Below are positions 1-10,200 of a stretch of 14,617 nt of DNA, one piece after another (position 1 is the stretch's first letter; every line of letters begins with the position of its first letter). Both the position numbers and the translations under genes were made by a program. The stretch comes from Zelonia costaricensis (taxonomy: Eukaryota > Euglenozoa > Kinetoplastea > Trypanosomatida > Trypanosomatidae). The notes beneath the pieces are model-generated. The model made no database searches and was not told the origin of the DNA. It saw only the letters and a list, made by a program, of their open reading frames with translations. The DNA lies in contig JASAOO010003474.1 in NCBI GenBank assembly GCA_030849075.1, forward strand, positions 57,501 through 72,117, given 5' to 3'.

Positions 1-438
1 GTGGAAGGACACCAGCACCGGCGACCGGGCGGCCGACGGCAACGACGCCGCCGCCTCCAGCAGCACCGCCAGCTGCGCCGCCGAGAAGGTGGTCGGCTGC
101 AGCGCGTCAAGCCGCCGCTGCACCACCGCCGCGGGGTCGGCAATGCCCTCGCGAGAAAAGTACGCCGCGAGGCGACCCAGCCACGCCGGCGACACCGTTG
201 CCCCGGCGGGCGGCTGCTTGTGGCAGAAGAAGTTCCAGCACACCGGCGTCCCGGCGCTTTCGCGCAGCAGCGTGCGCAGCTTCTCCGCCGGCATGCCGCT
301 GCACGGCACCGACCCGACGCCGCCGGCACCCGCCACGGCCCGCGCCAGCCGGATGTCGGAGCAGCCCAGCATCGGCGCGCCGATCACGGGCACCGCGCAC
401 CCCATCAGCTGGCACAGTCGACTTGCCCGGGCAGACAT
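1..438 (-). CDS. Nitronate monooxygenase (2-nitropropane dioxygenase) family protein, N-terminal part
   Basis: FMN-dependent TIM-barrel enzymes of this family oxidise alkyl nitronates such as propionate-3-nitronate. The visible 146 residues begin MSARASRLCQLMGCAVPVIG and carry the family's N-terminal signatures: GAPM at 20-23 (flavin-binding first strand and loop), AGGVGS at 38-43, PAEKLR at 50-55, NFFCHKQPP at 69-77 and VSFH at 143-146, where relatives usually continue with FGLP. The NFFCH..PP form is typical of bacterial-type members. The frame is still open at base 1, so the catalytic and most FMN-contacting regions lie outside the window; full-length relatives have roughly 320-380 residues. 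I chose the ATG at 438 because family members begin about 15-20 residues before GAPM. An in-frame upstream ATG at 540 would add 34 residues with a hydrophobic stretch (LPFLILTLAWA), which could be a targeting sequence if transcribed. It lies downstream of the giant Kelch gene on the same strand. Family assignment is firm; substrate and localisation are unknown. Confidence 0.85.
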   Translation of the reverse strand, partial: MSARASRLCQLMGCAVPVIGAPMLGCSDIRLARAVAGAGGVGSVPCSGMPAEKLRTLLRESAGTPVCWNFFCHKQPPAGATVSPAWLGRLAAYFSREGIADPAAVVQRRLDALQPTTFSAAQLAVLLEAAASLPSAARSPVLVSFH

Positions 439-527
439 GCGGCCTGCAGACGCCCAAGCCAAAGTGAGGATGAGAAAGGGTAGGTGTGGGTGAGGGTGAG
501 CGGAGCGGTGTGCTCGCTGTGTGTCAT

Positions 528-600
528 CTGTGCCGGGCATCAGACACAAGGGGAGAGCAAGGCGATGGAAGGAGGGCAAAAGGGGGAGGAGGTGGAGTGG
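528..600 (-). promoter_or_regulatory. Candidate trans-splice acceptor for the nitronate monooxygenase gene
   Basis: On the minus strand 600 down to 550 is a C/T-rich tract, and the first AG after it is the complement of 529-528. Spliced-leader addition there would leave about 89 nt before the ATG at 438, a normal distance. It would also place an out-of-frame ATG (527-525) right at the 5' end, whose reading frame overlaps the start of the main CDS. A slightly later AG (complement of 518-517) would avoid this. A second, stronger pyrimidine tract lies at 835-780 with its first AG at 771-770. The exact site is therefore uncertain. Confidence 0.35.
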
Positions 601-795
601 CGTACTCGCGACTCGTGCCCGTTGCACCGCCGGAGCAGCTGCAACGCCGAGAGGGAAAGGGGAGTGAGGAGGGTGGTGGGGGTCGTGGTGGGCTGGCGCC
701 AGTCTGTGCCCGTCGCTGTCGGCGTCGTCCCTGTTGTTGTTGTTGGTTGTGCTGGTTCGACTGGTTCATCTTACATGGCAGAAAACGGAGAGAAC

Positions 796-818
796 GGGGG
801 GGAGAGAGGGGGGGGGGG
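796..818 (+). repeat. G-runs (G7 and G11); polypyrimidine tract on the gene strand
   Basis: G7 (796-802) and G11 (808-818) are separated by AGAGA. On the transcribed (minus-sense) RNA this is a C/T tract, continuing into TTCTCTCCGTTTTCTG before the first AG at 771-770. It is therefore a plausible distal splice or polyadenylation signal for the gene pair. On the plus DNA strand the runs could form a G-quadruplex, but this is not needed to explain them. Confidence 0.5.
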
Positions 819-964
819 TGGAGGCAACAGAAATGGACATGCGCACCTCAACAGCACACACACAGAGACACAGACACAACCCCACCCTAACACCGATCCA
901 TGACTCTCAATGCGGGCGTTACGCACCCACGCAGGCGCAGCAGAGCATTGCACCCTGCACGCCG

Positions 965-976
965 AAAAAAAAAAAA
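965..976 (+). repeat. A12 homopolymer tract
   Basis: Twelve consecutive A on the plus strand (T12 in the transcript), followed at about 1010-1045 by a second A-rich purine block. It lies in the probable 3' UTR of the Kelch gene. Such tracts are length-variable and useful mainly as markers. Confidence 0.6.
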
Positions 977-1081
977 GCCACAGACACACACAAACACACA
1001 CCAATGCGCCAAGAAAAAAAAGACAAGAACAGTAAGAGAGCGACTGCACGCTGCAGACTCTGGTCACGTCGCCGCGGTAGC

Positions 1082-1116
1082 GGCCCCCCCTCCCCCGGTG
1101 GGGGGGGGGGGGGGCC
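1082..1116. repeat. C-run/G-run inverted repeat (hairpin) in the 3' UTR of the Kelch gene
   Basis: The arm 1082-1096 (GG, C7, T, C5) is complementary to 1102-1116 (G13, CC) around a five-base loop at 1097-1101. On the plus strand every position pairs, with one T-G wobble. In the minus-sense transcript the same position is a single A-C mismatch inside an otherwise 14-bp all-GC stem. The G-run itself spans 1100-1114 (G15). Its place, about 130 nt after the stop codon of the giant gene, would put the structure in that gene's 3' UTR. Confidence 0.6.
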
Positions 1117-1246
1117 TCTATGAAGGTGCCGCCTGCGGTGACTTAATAACAACAAAACGGATGCAATGCACGCATGGCAGTACCACCCTGGCACCACCAC
1201 CACCATCCCTACTCATCAACACTTCTACAGGCCGAGGGCAGGACAG

Positions 1247-4200
1247 CTAAAAGTCGAAGTCGTCATCCTGCACCTCCTCCTCGACGCCACGGTGGCGGTC
1301 TAGCAAGTCGCGGCCGTCGTCCAGCTCCGTGGCATCCGCAGGCTCCTCCGCTACCTCCAGCCCCTGCTCCTGCTCCTGCTCCTGCGCCACCTCACCGTGT
1401 TGGCTTGCCTCACCATCGCTGCCGACAGATGAAGGCGTCGCCGGCGCCGCGTCGGCCGAGAGCTCCTCGGCCGACTCCGTCTCCTCCTCCCCCTTCGCCT
1501 CTTGACCGGCCACGGGGGCGGGGACCGGGAAGGAGGACTCGGCCGTCAACGCCGGTGCGAACGGATTCGCAGGTGCGCCGCTGCCGCTGCCGTTGTGCTC
1601 CGACGCCGACAGCTCGCTCCAGTTCTCCGGGGCGGGGGCGGCGGCGCCCTGTGCTGAGGCCGTCAGCACAAGGGGCTTCTCCGCCGACGCCTCGATCAAC
1701 TGCTCCTCGTTGACGTCCGCAGCCTCCGCTTCCTCCCCCGGGTCTGCAGCCGCTTCGGGTGTTTCCTCGGCAGGCGCCGCCTCCGAGTGCTCGGACGCTT
1801 CTGACGCGTCGGCGTTGTCGAGCGGCGCATCCGCCTCCGTGGCCTCCGCCTCCGCTTCCATTGCAGCGCTCGACCCAGCGACGGCGCTCTCCTTGACCGA
1901 GGCCGGAGCAGCGGCTTCCTCCTCCGACGCGTCTGCCTCGTCTGTGCCAGAGCCCTCGTGCGGGGAGTCGAAGTCATCAGCGTGCCCCACCTCCTCGTCC
2001 CCCACCTCTTCCTCGGCACGTGAGGGGTGCTCGGGAAGGGCAGCAGCGTCCGCCGCGTCGTCGGCGTTCTCTACTGCAGAGATGACCGCTGTGGTGTCGG
2101 CTGCCGGTGCCGCCGGCGGCTCCACGGACTGCCATTCCTCCTCCCCCTCCTCCACTGCGCCACTCCGGTCCGTAGCAGACTGCGGGGCGTCGGCATCCGT
2201 AGCAGGCTCCTCTGACGATCCGGCGTCATCGACAACGGGCGCCTCCGGCACCTCCTCCACGGCGCCGCCGTGCACCGACTCGCCTTCGACTGCGGCTCCG
2301 GCTACCGCTTCACCGGTGGAGCGCTCCTCCTCAGCCGCGGCAGCCTCGGACTCGCCGTCTGTGGGGTCTGGAGTGGCTTCGGCGACCTCGGCTGGCGCCT
2401 CCGCTGCAGCCTCCGCCCCCTCCTCGTCGGCGTCGTCGCTACCGTCGTTCGCCGGCGCCGCGGCGGCAGCCGACTCCTCCGTTGGCTCGAGGTCGTCTGC
2501 GGCGGAGATGGACGAGAGGAGTGAAGAGTGCGAGGACGCGGCGGCGTCCTCCGCAGAGGCCTGCGCTTGCGCTTCGGCCGCCTCCCCATGGTCGCCGGCC
2601 TCTTCGTACGGGGACTCCTCTGCTGCTGCGGCGAGGGCCGGCGGCGGCGGCGGCACTTCGGCCTCCTCCGCGTACCCTGTCAGCGTGGACGGCTGCACCG
2701 CAGGGTCCGGCGACGACAGCGCGGAGGCCTCGGACGCGGCGGCCTCTTCGCCTTCCGCCGGCTCCGGCGTTCGCGGCGCCTCCTCTTCCTCCTCGTCCGC
2801 CGGCCGGCTGCCTGCTGCGGAGACTTCATCGGCAGAGCTTGACTGCGCCCCGTGTGCGTCGTCCACGGCGGCTTCGGCTGCTGGTGCGGCGTCGCTGTCG
2901 GTGTCCAGCACGCTGGCCGGTGCCTCCCCCGCGGCGTCCTCTTCCTCGCCGTCGTCACCCACGCTGCTGACGTGGCTGCTCTGCGCGGAGCGCCGGGGAG
3001 CAGGCATTCGCGGCGGTGGCAGGTCTGACGGCGCAACGTCATCGGCCTCCTCCGCAGGCTCCCCTTCCTCTTTGTGTGCCGCCATGGGGTGCTCGGTGGA
3101 AGCCTCGTGCGACTCGTCCGCTGGCGCACTGGCGGCCTCCTCGAGGCCCTCGTTGCCGCTCTCGACGTCTCCTTCCTCGTCCACCGCCTCTTCCTCCGGC
3201 TGCGGCGGCACAGGGGCAGACGCAGACGACGGAACGGACGGAGGCGTAGCAGGCGCCGCTTCATCATCATCGCCATCGTTGTGGTCAGGCAGCTCCGGCT
3301 CCGACACAGCATTATCAGCCTCGTCATCCTTGTGGTCAGGCAGCTCCGGCTCCGACACAGCATCATCAGCCTCGTCATCGTTGTGGTCAGGCAGCTCCGG
3401 CTCCGACACAGCATCATCAGCCTCGTCATCGTTGTGGTCAGGCAGCTCCGGCTCCGACACAGCATCATCAGCCTCGTCGTCCTTGTGGTCAGGCAGGTCC
3501 GGCTCCGACACAGCATCATCAGCCTCGTCGGCCTTGTGGTCAGGCAGGTCCGGCTCCGACACAGCATCATCAGCCTCATCGTCCTTGTGGTCAGGCAGCT
3601 CCGGCTCCGACGCAACAACGTCGGCCTCGTCCCCAGCCTCGGAGATGTGGCTTGGCGGGCTCGCCTCTGGCTCTTCGAACGCCTGCGCATCGGCGCTCTC
3701 CTCGTCGTCTACAGGAGCGTCGTCCGGCTGCGGCTGCGCAGGGGCATCATCACCAAGGTCGCTCTCAGATGGTGTGGAGGGCGTGGAAAGGTGGTGCTCC
3801 CTTGCGGCCGCCTCTGCTGCGGCTTCTGCTTCCGCTTCCTCGCCCGCTGCGGCGTCCCCTTCAAGCTCCTCCGGCGGCTCAGGCGCGCTCGTGTTGGCGG
3901 CGTCGTGCACCATGACAACAGCGCTCTCGTCCAGCGACGACGCCGGCGACGAAAGAGAGTCCTCGTCGGTGTTGACCTCCTCCGCCTCGTCATGCGGGGG
4001 CGTGGCAGCCTGCTCGTGGGACGCGTCCACCTCCTCCGCTTCCTCCTCCGGCACGTCTGGCCTCTCCTCGTCGGCCTCGACCGACTCGTCGGGTGGACTC
4101 GCGGGCCTGGCCGGCGCACTCGTTGCCACAGAAGCGGCGTCACTGTCGTCGCCTCCGATCTCCTCCGCCTCTGGTGCCGCCGGTACCGCGCCGGCGCCGT

Positions 4201-7200
4201 CGGTAGCGGCGCTGGACTCCGCTGTCGCCTCCCCTTCCTCGGACGCGTGCGCCGCGGTGGCCTCCTCGACCTCTGGCGCCTCCGCAGGGGGCACCTCCGC
4301 GGCGGCCCCGTCATCCGCCGGGGTCTCCTCTCCGATCTCTGACTTGACGGAGGGGGGCAGGACGAACTTTTGGTCCTCGTCCCCATTCCACTCCTCGTCC
4401 TCGCAGAGCACCTCGAGGGGGGTCACGGCGGGGGACTGCCGATGGGCGGCGTCGCTGCTCTGCAAGGTCAGCGGAATCGACGGCTGAGCACTCATCTCCG
4501 CGCTCGACGCCGACGACCCGGACGCAGCCCTCGCCTCCACCACCGCGGTGGAGAAGGGCGCCTCGCGCTCCTCGACGAACGGCTGCTCCACGTCCTCGTC
4601 GACGTGAGAGGGCTCCGAGGAGGCCTCGTCCTGGTCGGTGTCAGCCGGCGGCGTCGGCACGGCAGCAGACGACGATGACGGCGACGATGGCGGGGTCGGG
4701 TGCTCACGTGGGGCGGGCGGCGGCACCGCGGCCAGCCCGTCGTCCTCCGAAGGCGCAACTGCACTGCCAATCGAGGACTCCTCCGCACCCGTGTCAGCGT
4801 CGTCGTCCAGTGCAGGCGGCAGCACCGCGGCGTCCACGTTGCTCGACGACTTCGCGCCAGCCTCGTCCGAGACTGCCTCCCAGCCGTCATCGTGGTCGCC
4901 GTGGCTCTCCTCCACCGGCGGCGTCGACGGCGCTGCGGAGACCTCCGAGACTTCGCCGTTGCTGACCGCCGGCGTCGCGGCGCGCGGCGCCTCCTCCTCG
5001 TGCTCGTGGGCGCTGCTGCTTCTGCTGGCGGCGGAAGAGGTGGGTGCCGAGGACGGTGGCTGCTGCTCGTGTGGCGGCTCCGCCTCCTCCGCTGCCACCT
5101 CGGAGGCTGGCTCCGAGCTCATCGGCGACGACGGCCGCGATGGCGGCACCTCGTCCGCGGCAAGGGCGGCGGCGTCGCTCTTCGTGGCCTCACTCGACTC
5201 GGCCTCCCAGTCGTCATCGTCCTCGTCCTCATCTTCCGGCACCGGCGCCGCCGACGACTGCGACGACGGTACGCTGGACGCAGACTTCGCCGCCTCCTCG
5301 GCGACCTCGTGGATGGCGTCGTCCTCCTCCTCCGTCTCGGACGGTATCTCGGCCACGGACGCGTCACGCACCTCCGCGGCGACGGCATCCTCGTTCTCCT
5401 CCTCCGGCTCCGACTCCGCCTCCCAATCGTCGTCCATGCCGTCGTACGAGTCCGGTGGAGCCCCTGAGGCGTCCTCGGCTGCCGCAGCGGCAGGGGAGGG
5501 TTGCTGCTGCTCCTCCTCCTCGTGCGCCGGCTCGTCCGCCACTGAGGCTGGCACCGGCTTGTCGGTCGCAGGCTCCTCTTCGTGTTCCTCGTCCTCCTGC
5601 TCCGCGTCGGACCCGCGCGGCGGGGACGAGGGCAGGGGCACGGCAGCGGCGGCGCTGTGAACGGAGGAGGACGTTGGCGAGATGGCCATCTCAGGCGGCG
5701 TCGACGGGGCCGTGGCCGCGGCATCGTGCACCTCCTCCTGCTCCGGCGTGGGTGGCGTGGCCGGCCGGGAGGAGGAGGAGGAGGCGGCGGCAGAGGCCGG
5801 CAGTGCTTCTGCGGCGGATGCACTCCGGCTTGTCGTGGTGGTCTGCTCGGAGGCTGGCACGGGCACCGGCGCCGGCTCTGGGGCCGGAGCCGCGACGGAG
5901 GACGCACTGCGCTCTTGCTGCTCCGGCCGCGCGACCACGTAGGAGTCGGCTGAGGAGTCGCTTTCGAAGTCGTCGTCGTCCGTCTCGGACGCGCCCTTGT
6001 CAGAAACGGTGGCAGGCGCCGCGACTGGGGCAGCCGGCGGCGGCGGCGGTGCCGCGTCACTCGCGCCGTCCTTGTCGCTGTCTTCGCTCTCCTTTTCGAA
6101 GGAGTCGGCGGATGAGATGGGCGGCGGTGCTGCCGCCTCCCGCTCTGGTGCCGACGCAGCGGACGCCTTTGCGGTACTGCTGGCGTCGTCCGTGTCGTCG
6201 GGCGAGTCCGAGACGGAGGCGGCGGACCGGTCGGCAGCCTCCTCCACCCCGGGCACGAGCGGCTCGGCCACAGCGTCCACCTCTGACTTCACCGTGCTGG
6301 CTGAGGTGCTCGCCTCCACCTCTTCGTCACTCTCCTCGTCGGCGCTGGGACTCTCGCTACTGAGGCGACTGCTGGACGTGGTGGGGCTCGTGCTGCTGCC
6401 GCGGCCCAGGAAGGCGCCTTGCAGGTCGCGGTGCGCCACAGGCGCGTCGGCGGCGGTGCTGCCGGGGAAGAAGCCCGCAGCAGCGGCGCCGTCGGCAGCG
6501 TCGCGCGGGGCTGATGGGCTCGTGAGCGACGCGGCGTCGTAATGTGGACGGTGAACCGGCGCGGAGGCGAGGCGGGGCTGCCTGCCGCCTGGAGAGCGGC
6601 TGCGGCTCTTGCTGATGTGGTGCGCGAGCGGCTTATGCTGCTGGTCGTACATCTCCGCCTCGAGCTGCTGCCGGCGCGCGGCGCGGACCTCGAGATCCTG
6701 GGTGTAGAGCCGGTGCACGAGCCGCCGCTGCTCCGCGCGAGTGAGAGTGCTGTAGCACGACGTGTGGTGCTGCGGCAGGCGCGGCGGCGGCGTCGGCGCG
6801 GTGGCGTGAAGGCGGTCAACGGCCTTGCGAATCGCCACGGCGGAGGCGGTCGGCGGCGCTGGCTGCCGCCCGACAACGTCGGCGTCCGCCCAGCCGTCGG
6901 TGCTGCGGGGCTGCTGGATCGAATGCAGCCAGCCAGACGTCGCCACCACCGCCGGCTGCCGCGGCGAGCGCAGCGGCGTGGCAGGCTTCCGTGCTGACAC
7001 CCGCGCCGGCCCACTCACCGGGCGGCGCGCTCGCGGGCTGCGCGACGCTGCCGGGGGGCGCGGCGTGAGCATCTCAGGCTGCGACTCCCCGGCTGCTGGC
7101 GATGCACTAGCAACGCGGCGGCCCGCGCCGGTGATGCTGCCGTCACCAGCAGCCAGCAGCAGTGAGATGGCCGGGGCGGTGTTGGCCACGTCAGCCTCGT

Positions 7201-10200
7201 TGAGCGGCAGGCCGCCGACGACGAGGACGTCGCCGATGCGCTGCCCGCGGGAGGGCAGCGTGCGCCGCAGCCGCGACGTGTCGGGCCGCACCGGACCGCG
7301 CGTCGGGCCGGCCGCCATCGGCCGCGCCGTCCCGGTCGCGGCGGAGGCGACGGCACGCAGACCGAAGCGGGTTGGAACGGGCATGCAGTCCATCGCCACG
7401 CGGCGCCAGAAGAGCGTCGCCGTGGAGAAGAGGAAGACGTCAAGGTCGGCGGTGGACGGCGGCTCACTGGCTGCCGTGACGGGGCCGGCAACGCGGCCGC
7501 CCACGAGCAGCAGAACGGGGCAGCCGTCGATGAGGCTGGAGGTCATGTCAGGCAAGTCCAGCGCCGGCGGCCGTACCGCGCCGTTCGCCTCCACGCGGCT
7601 CCACATGCGCGTGATGAGGTCCATCTTGAAGAAGTCCGATAGGGCGACGACGCCGTCCTTGCCGGCCGCCTTGCCGTTGGCACCGCTTCCGTTTTGAGGC
7701 GCCTTGTCCGTAGCAGCAGCGGCGGCGGCGGCGTCCTGCTCGGCTCCCCAGCCGCCAAACACGTACACAGCAGCGCTGCCGCTGAGCGTGGCGGCTGCCA
7801 GGCCGTAGCGCGGGCACGGCACCTCCACGCCGAAGCTGCGCCGCGGCGCCCACTCCTGCGTCTTGATGTCGAGGTACAGCAGCTCGGCACAGGAGCAGCA
7901 GGCCCCGCTGCTGGACTGGCCGCCCAGCACCACGAGATAGTCGTCGTGCAGGACCGCCGCGTGCCGCCAGCGGGCCAGGGCGGCCTCGAAGTCGCCGGCA
8001 AGCACCAACGACGACATGCGGCTTTCACTGCCGCTGCCGGGTGCCGCAGCGGACGATTCGGCCCACGCGCAGCGCAGCTCTGTCGCCGTGACGCAGCCGG
8101 CCGCCGCGTCGCACGCGAGGCTCCACACATCCGCGAACACCGTCGCCGGGGTCGCCGCGCTGTAGGCGTCGCTCATCGCACCATCGCGCACGCCGCGGCC
8201 ACCGAAGATGTACACGGCGCCGTTGGCAGGGCGGAAGACGGCGGTGTGGCCGTACCGGGCCGGCGGCAGGCCGGCGGGGACGCTGGCGGACAGCGTTCCG
8301 CGCAGACTGCGGCGGCTCCGCAGCGAGCGCCACATCTGTGCCACGGCGTCGAATACGTAGACGCTGGCGGACGGGGTGCCGGTAACGGTGGAGAGGCCGC
8401 CAAAGGCGACGCAGTAGCGCCCCTCGCCGCAGCGGGTCAGCGAGGGCTCGACGACGAGCGGCAGGCAGTCGAAGGGGTGGTGCGTGACGGCAGAGACGAC
8501 GAGGGGGCCCGGGGCCTGGTGCGGGCCAAGCCGCTGCTCCGTCAGCCCGCACCGCCACGCCGCCTCACCCGCTTCGCGGCGCCGCAGCTCCTCACTGGGG
8601 GCGATGGACAGGCCGCCGTGGTACCAAGTCAGCTCCGGGGCGTAGCGGCGGTGGCTGACACCAGGGAACTCCCGCATCACAGCACTTTCTGACAGGAAGC
8701 TGTACACGGTCGCGGTGCGCGTGAGGCTGTCACAAGAGACCTGCACCGCGCACCCCGCGACGCCGGCCGCGCCGGAGACGGAGGCGGACAGCGGCAACGG
8801 CGATGACGGCGGACGCGGCACGGGGCTGTGGCCGTTGCTGTACGGCTTCGATGGCGTGCTCGTCATGGCGTTCACCGCCGCCGCCGCCGCCGACGGCGCA
8901 CACGCGACGCTGAGGATGGTGCGGGTCGTGTAGGCGTCGCCGAAAACAAAGTGCACGACGGCGACCTTGTGCGACGACTCGGACATGTACGTGGCGTGGG
9001 CCAGGCCGGTGGGGCCGAAGACGTGCTCGAGCAGCTCCGCCGTGTCCTCGAAGGCCGTGGCGCCGTCGTCGTCCATGGTGGACCGGCCGCCGCGCCGCAG
9101 GGACGGGTTCGGCGGCCCAGACGGCGCGCTCCGGATCGACTCCCGGTACGGCCGCAGTCGGGCGTCCCGCGCCTTCATCTGCACAACGAGTTTGTCGTAG
9201 GACAGCCCGGGCAGCAGCGTCTGCACCGTGTGCTCGGACGGGTCGCCGTAGTCGAGCGGTACGCTCTGCACCACAATGTCGTAGCCGAGGTGGGCCTCCA
9301 GCACCTCCTGCGCCAGGTCCGCGCCGTCGGCCGCGTCGGCCGCGGCAGCACTGTACGGCACGCGCGGCGACGAGTCGGGGCGGCGCACGACACAGCTGCA
9401 CCGCAGCCCCCACAACCGCGGAGACGGCGTGTACTCGTCGGAGACGACGGCCACGCGGCGCGGCATCTTGATCCACTGCCCTTGCAGCTCCAGCAGAATA
9501 TGGCGGCTCATGCGGACCGTGCCGCTGACCGAGCTGAGAAGGAGGCGGTGGCGTGTCTGACCCGGGCGCTCGCTGGCGGCCACGAGAGAGGGACTCAGGT
9601 CCACCTCGGCGTAGTTGTCCACCCGCATCGCCACCGCCGTCACGCACTCCACGAACACGTCACCCATCTGCGCCTCCGTCAGCGGCGCCCGCTCGCCGCG
9701 GCGGTCGTCGCTGCTCTCGTCGGAGCTGTGGCTGTCCTCCGTCACCTGCCCGCGCCGGTAGCGCCGCACGGCACTCTCGCGGACCGCCGTCACGCCGCGC
9801 TGCAGCGCGCGGGCGTCGGGGAGGCCGTCGGTGGTGCCGCTCGCCGCCTCTGCCGTACTCGTCAGCGCGATGCAGAGCCGGGCGCGTGTGTTACACGTGG
9901 AGAGAAGAACGGGTGCCCCAGCGGGTTGCAGGCGGCCCTCGGCGTTGACGGCGAGCGGCGGGGTCGCGCTGCAGTGAGCCGCGGCGACCGCGGGGGCCCA
10001 CGCGCGCTGCAGCTGCTTGACGGACGGCACCTCCGCGTCCGCCTCGGCGGCCCATGCCGCCCGCACCTCATCGGGGGTGCTGCCACCCGTGGTGAACCAG
10101 AGCTGCACGCGCGAGGGCGGCAGGGAGGGGGTGGACTGAGCAGGCGAGGACGACTGCGGTGGCGCCGCGCCTGCCACGGGGGACGCGACAAGGTGCAGCG

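Larger units (their letters stand above)
439..1246 (-). other. Intergenic region: 3' UTR of the Kelch gene and 5' leader region of the downstream gene
   Basis: About 0.8 kb with no convincing gene. It holds homopolymer and microsatellite sequence: CA-rich DNA at about 856-880 and 980-1001, A12 at 965-976, G7 and G11 runs at 796-818, and a C-run/G-run hairpin at 1082-1116. Read on the gene strand, the purine-rich blocks at 550-600, 649-692 and 780-818 are polypyrimidine tracts. In trypanosomatids such tracts direct both polyadenylation of the upstream mRNA and trans-splicing of the downstream one. Open frames crossing this region translate to low-complexity peptides only. Confidence 0.7.

Noticed and set aside
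107..457. 116-residue minus-strand frame and two plus-strand frames overlapping the left-edge gene
   Set aside because: Arg/Ala-rich shadows; the neighbouring minus frame starting at 438 carries the conserved nitronate monooxygenase motifs.
524..769. 81-residue minus-strand frame whose ATG lies right after an AG at 771-770
   Set aside because: Poly-Gln, Pro and Arg low-complexity peptide in the leader region. It could be an upstream frame if that distal acceptor is used, but nothing supports a protein.
796..1114. G-quadruplex elements as functional regulators
   Set aside because: The G-runs are on the non-transcript strand and are explained as polypyrimidine processing signals; quadruplex function cannot be supported from sequence.
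439..1246. Degenerate retroposon (SIDER-type) in the 3' UTR
   Set aside because: Length and place would fit, but I see no signature or A-rich tail in the right orientation; a SIDER profile search would be needed.
3272..3628. CRISPR-like regular repeats
   Set aside because: The units are contiguous 51-nt tandem copies with no unique spacers, lie in frame inside a CDS, and the genome is eukaryotic.
1593..4487. 964-codon open frame on the plus strand
   Set aside because: It is antisense to the acidic tail and gives an almost pure Ser/Ala/Gly string, explained by the GAG/GCC/GAC/TCC codon bias of the real gene. It runs against the shared direction of the two supported genes and has no domain.
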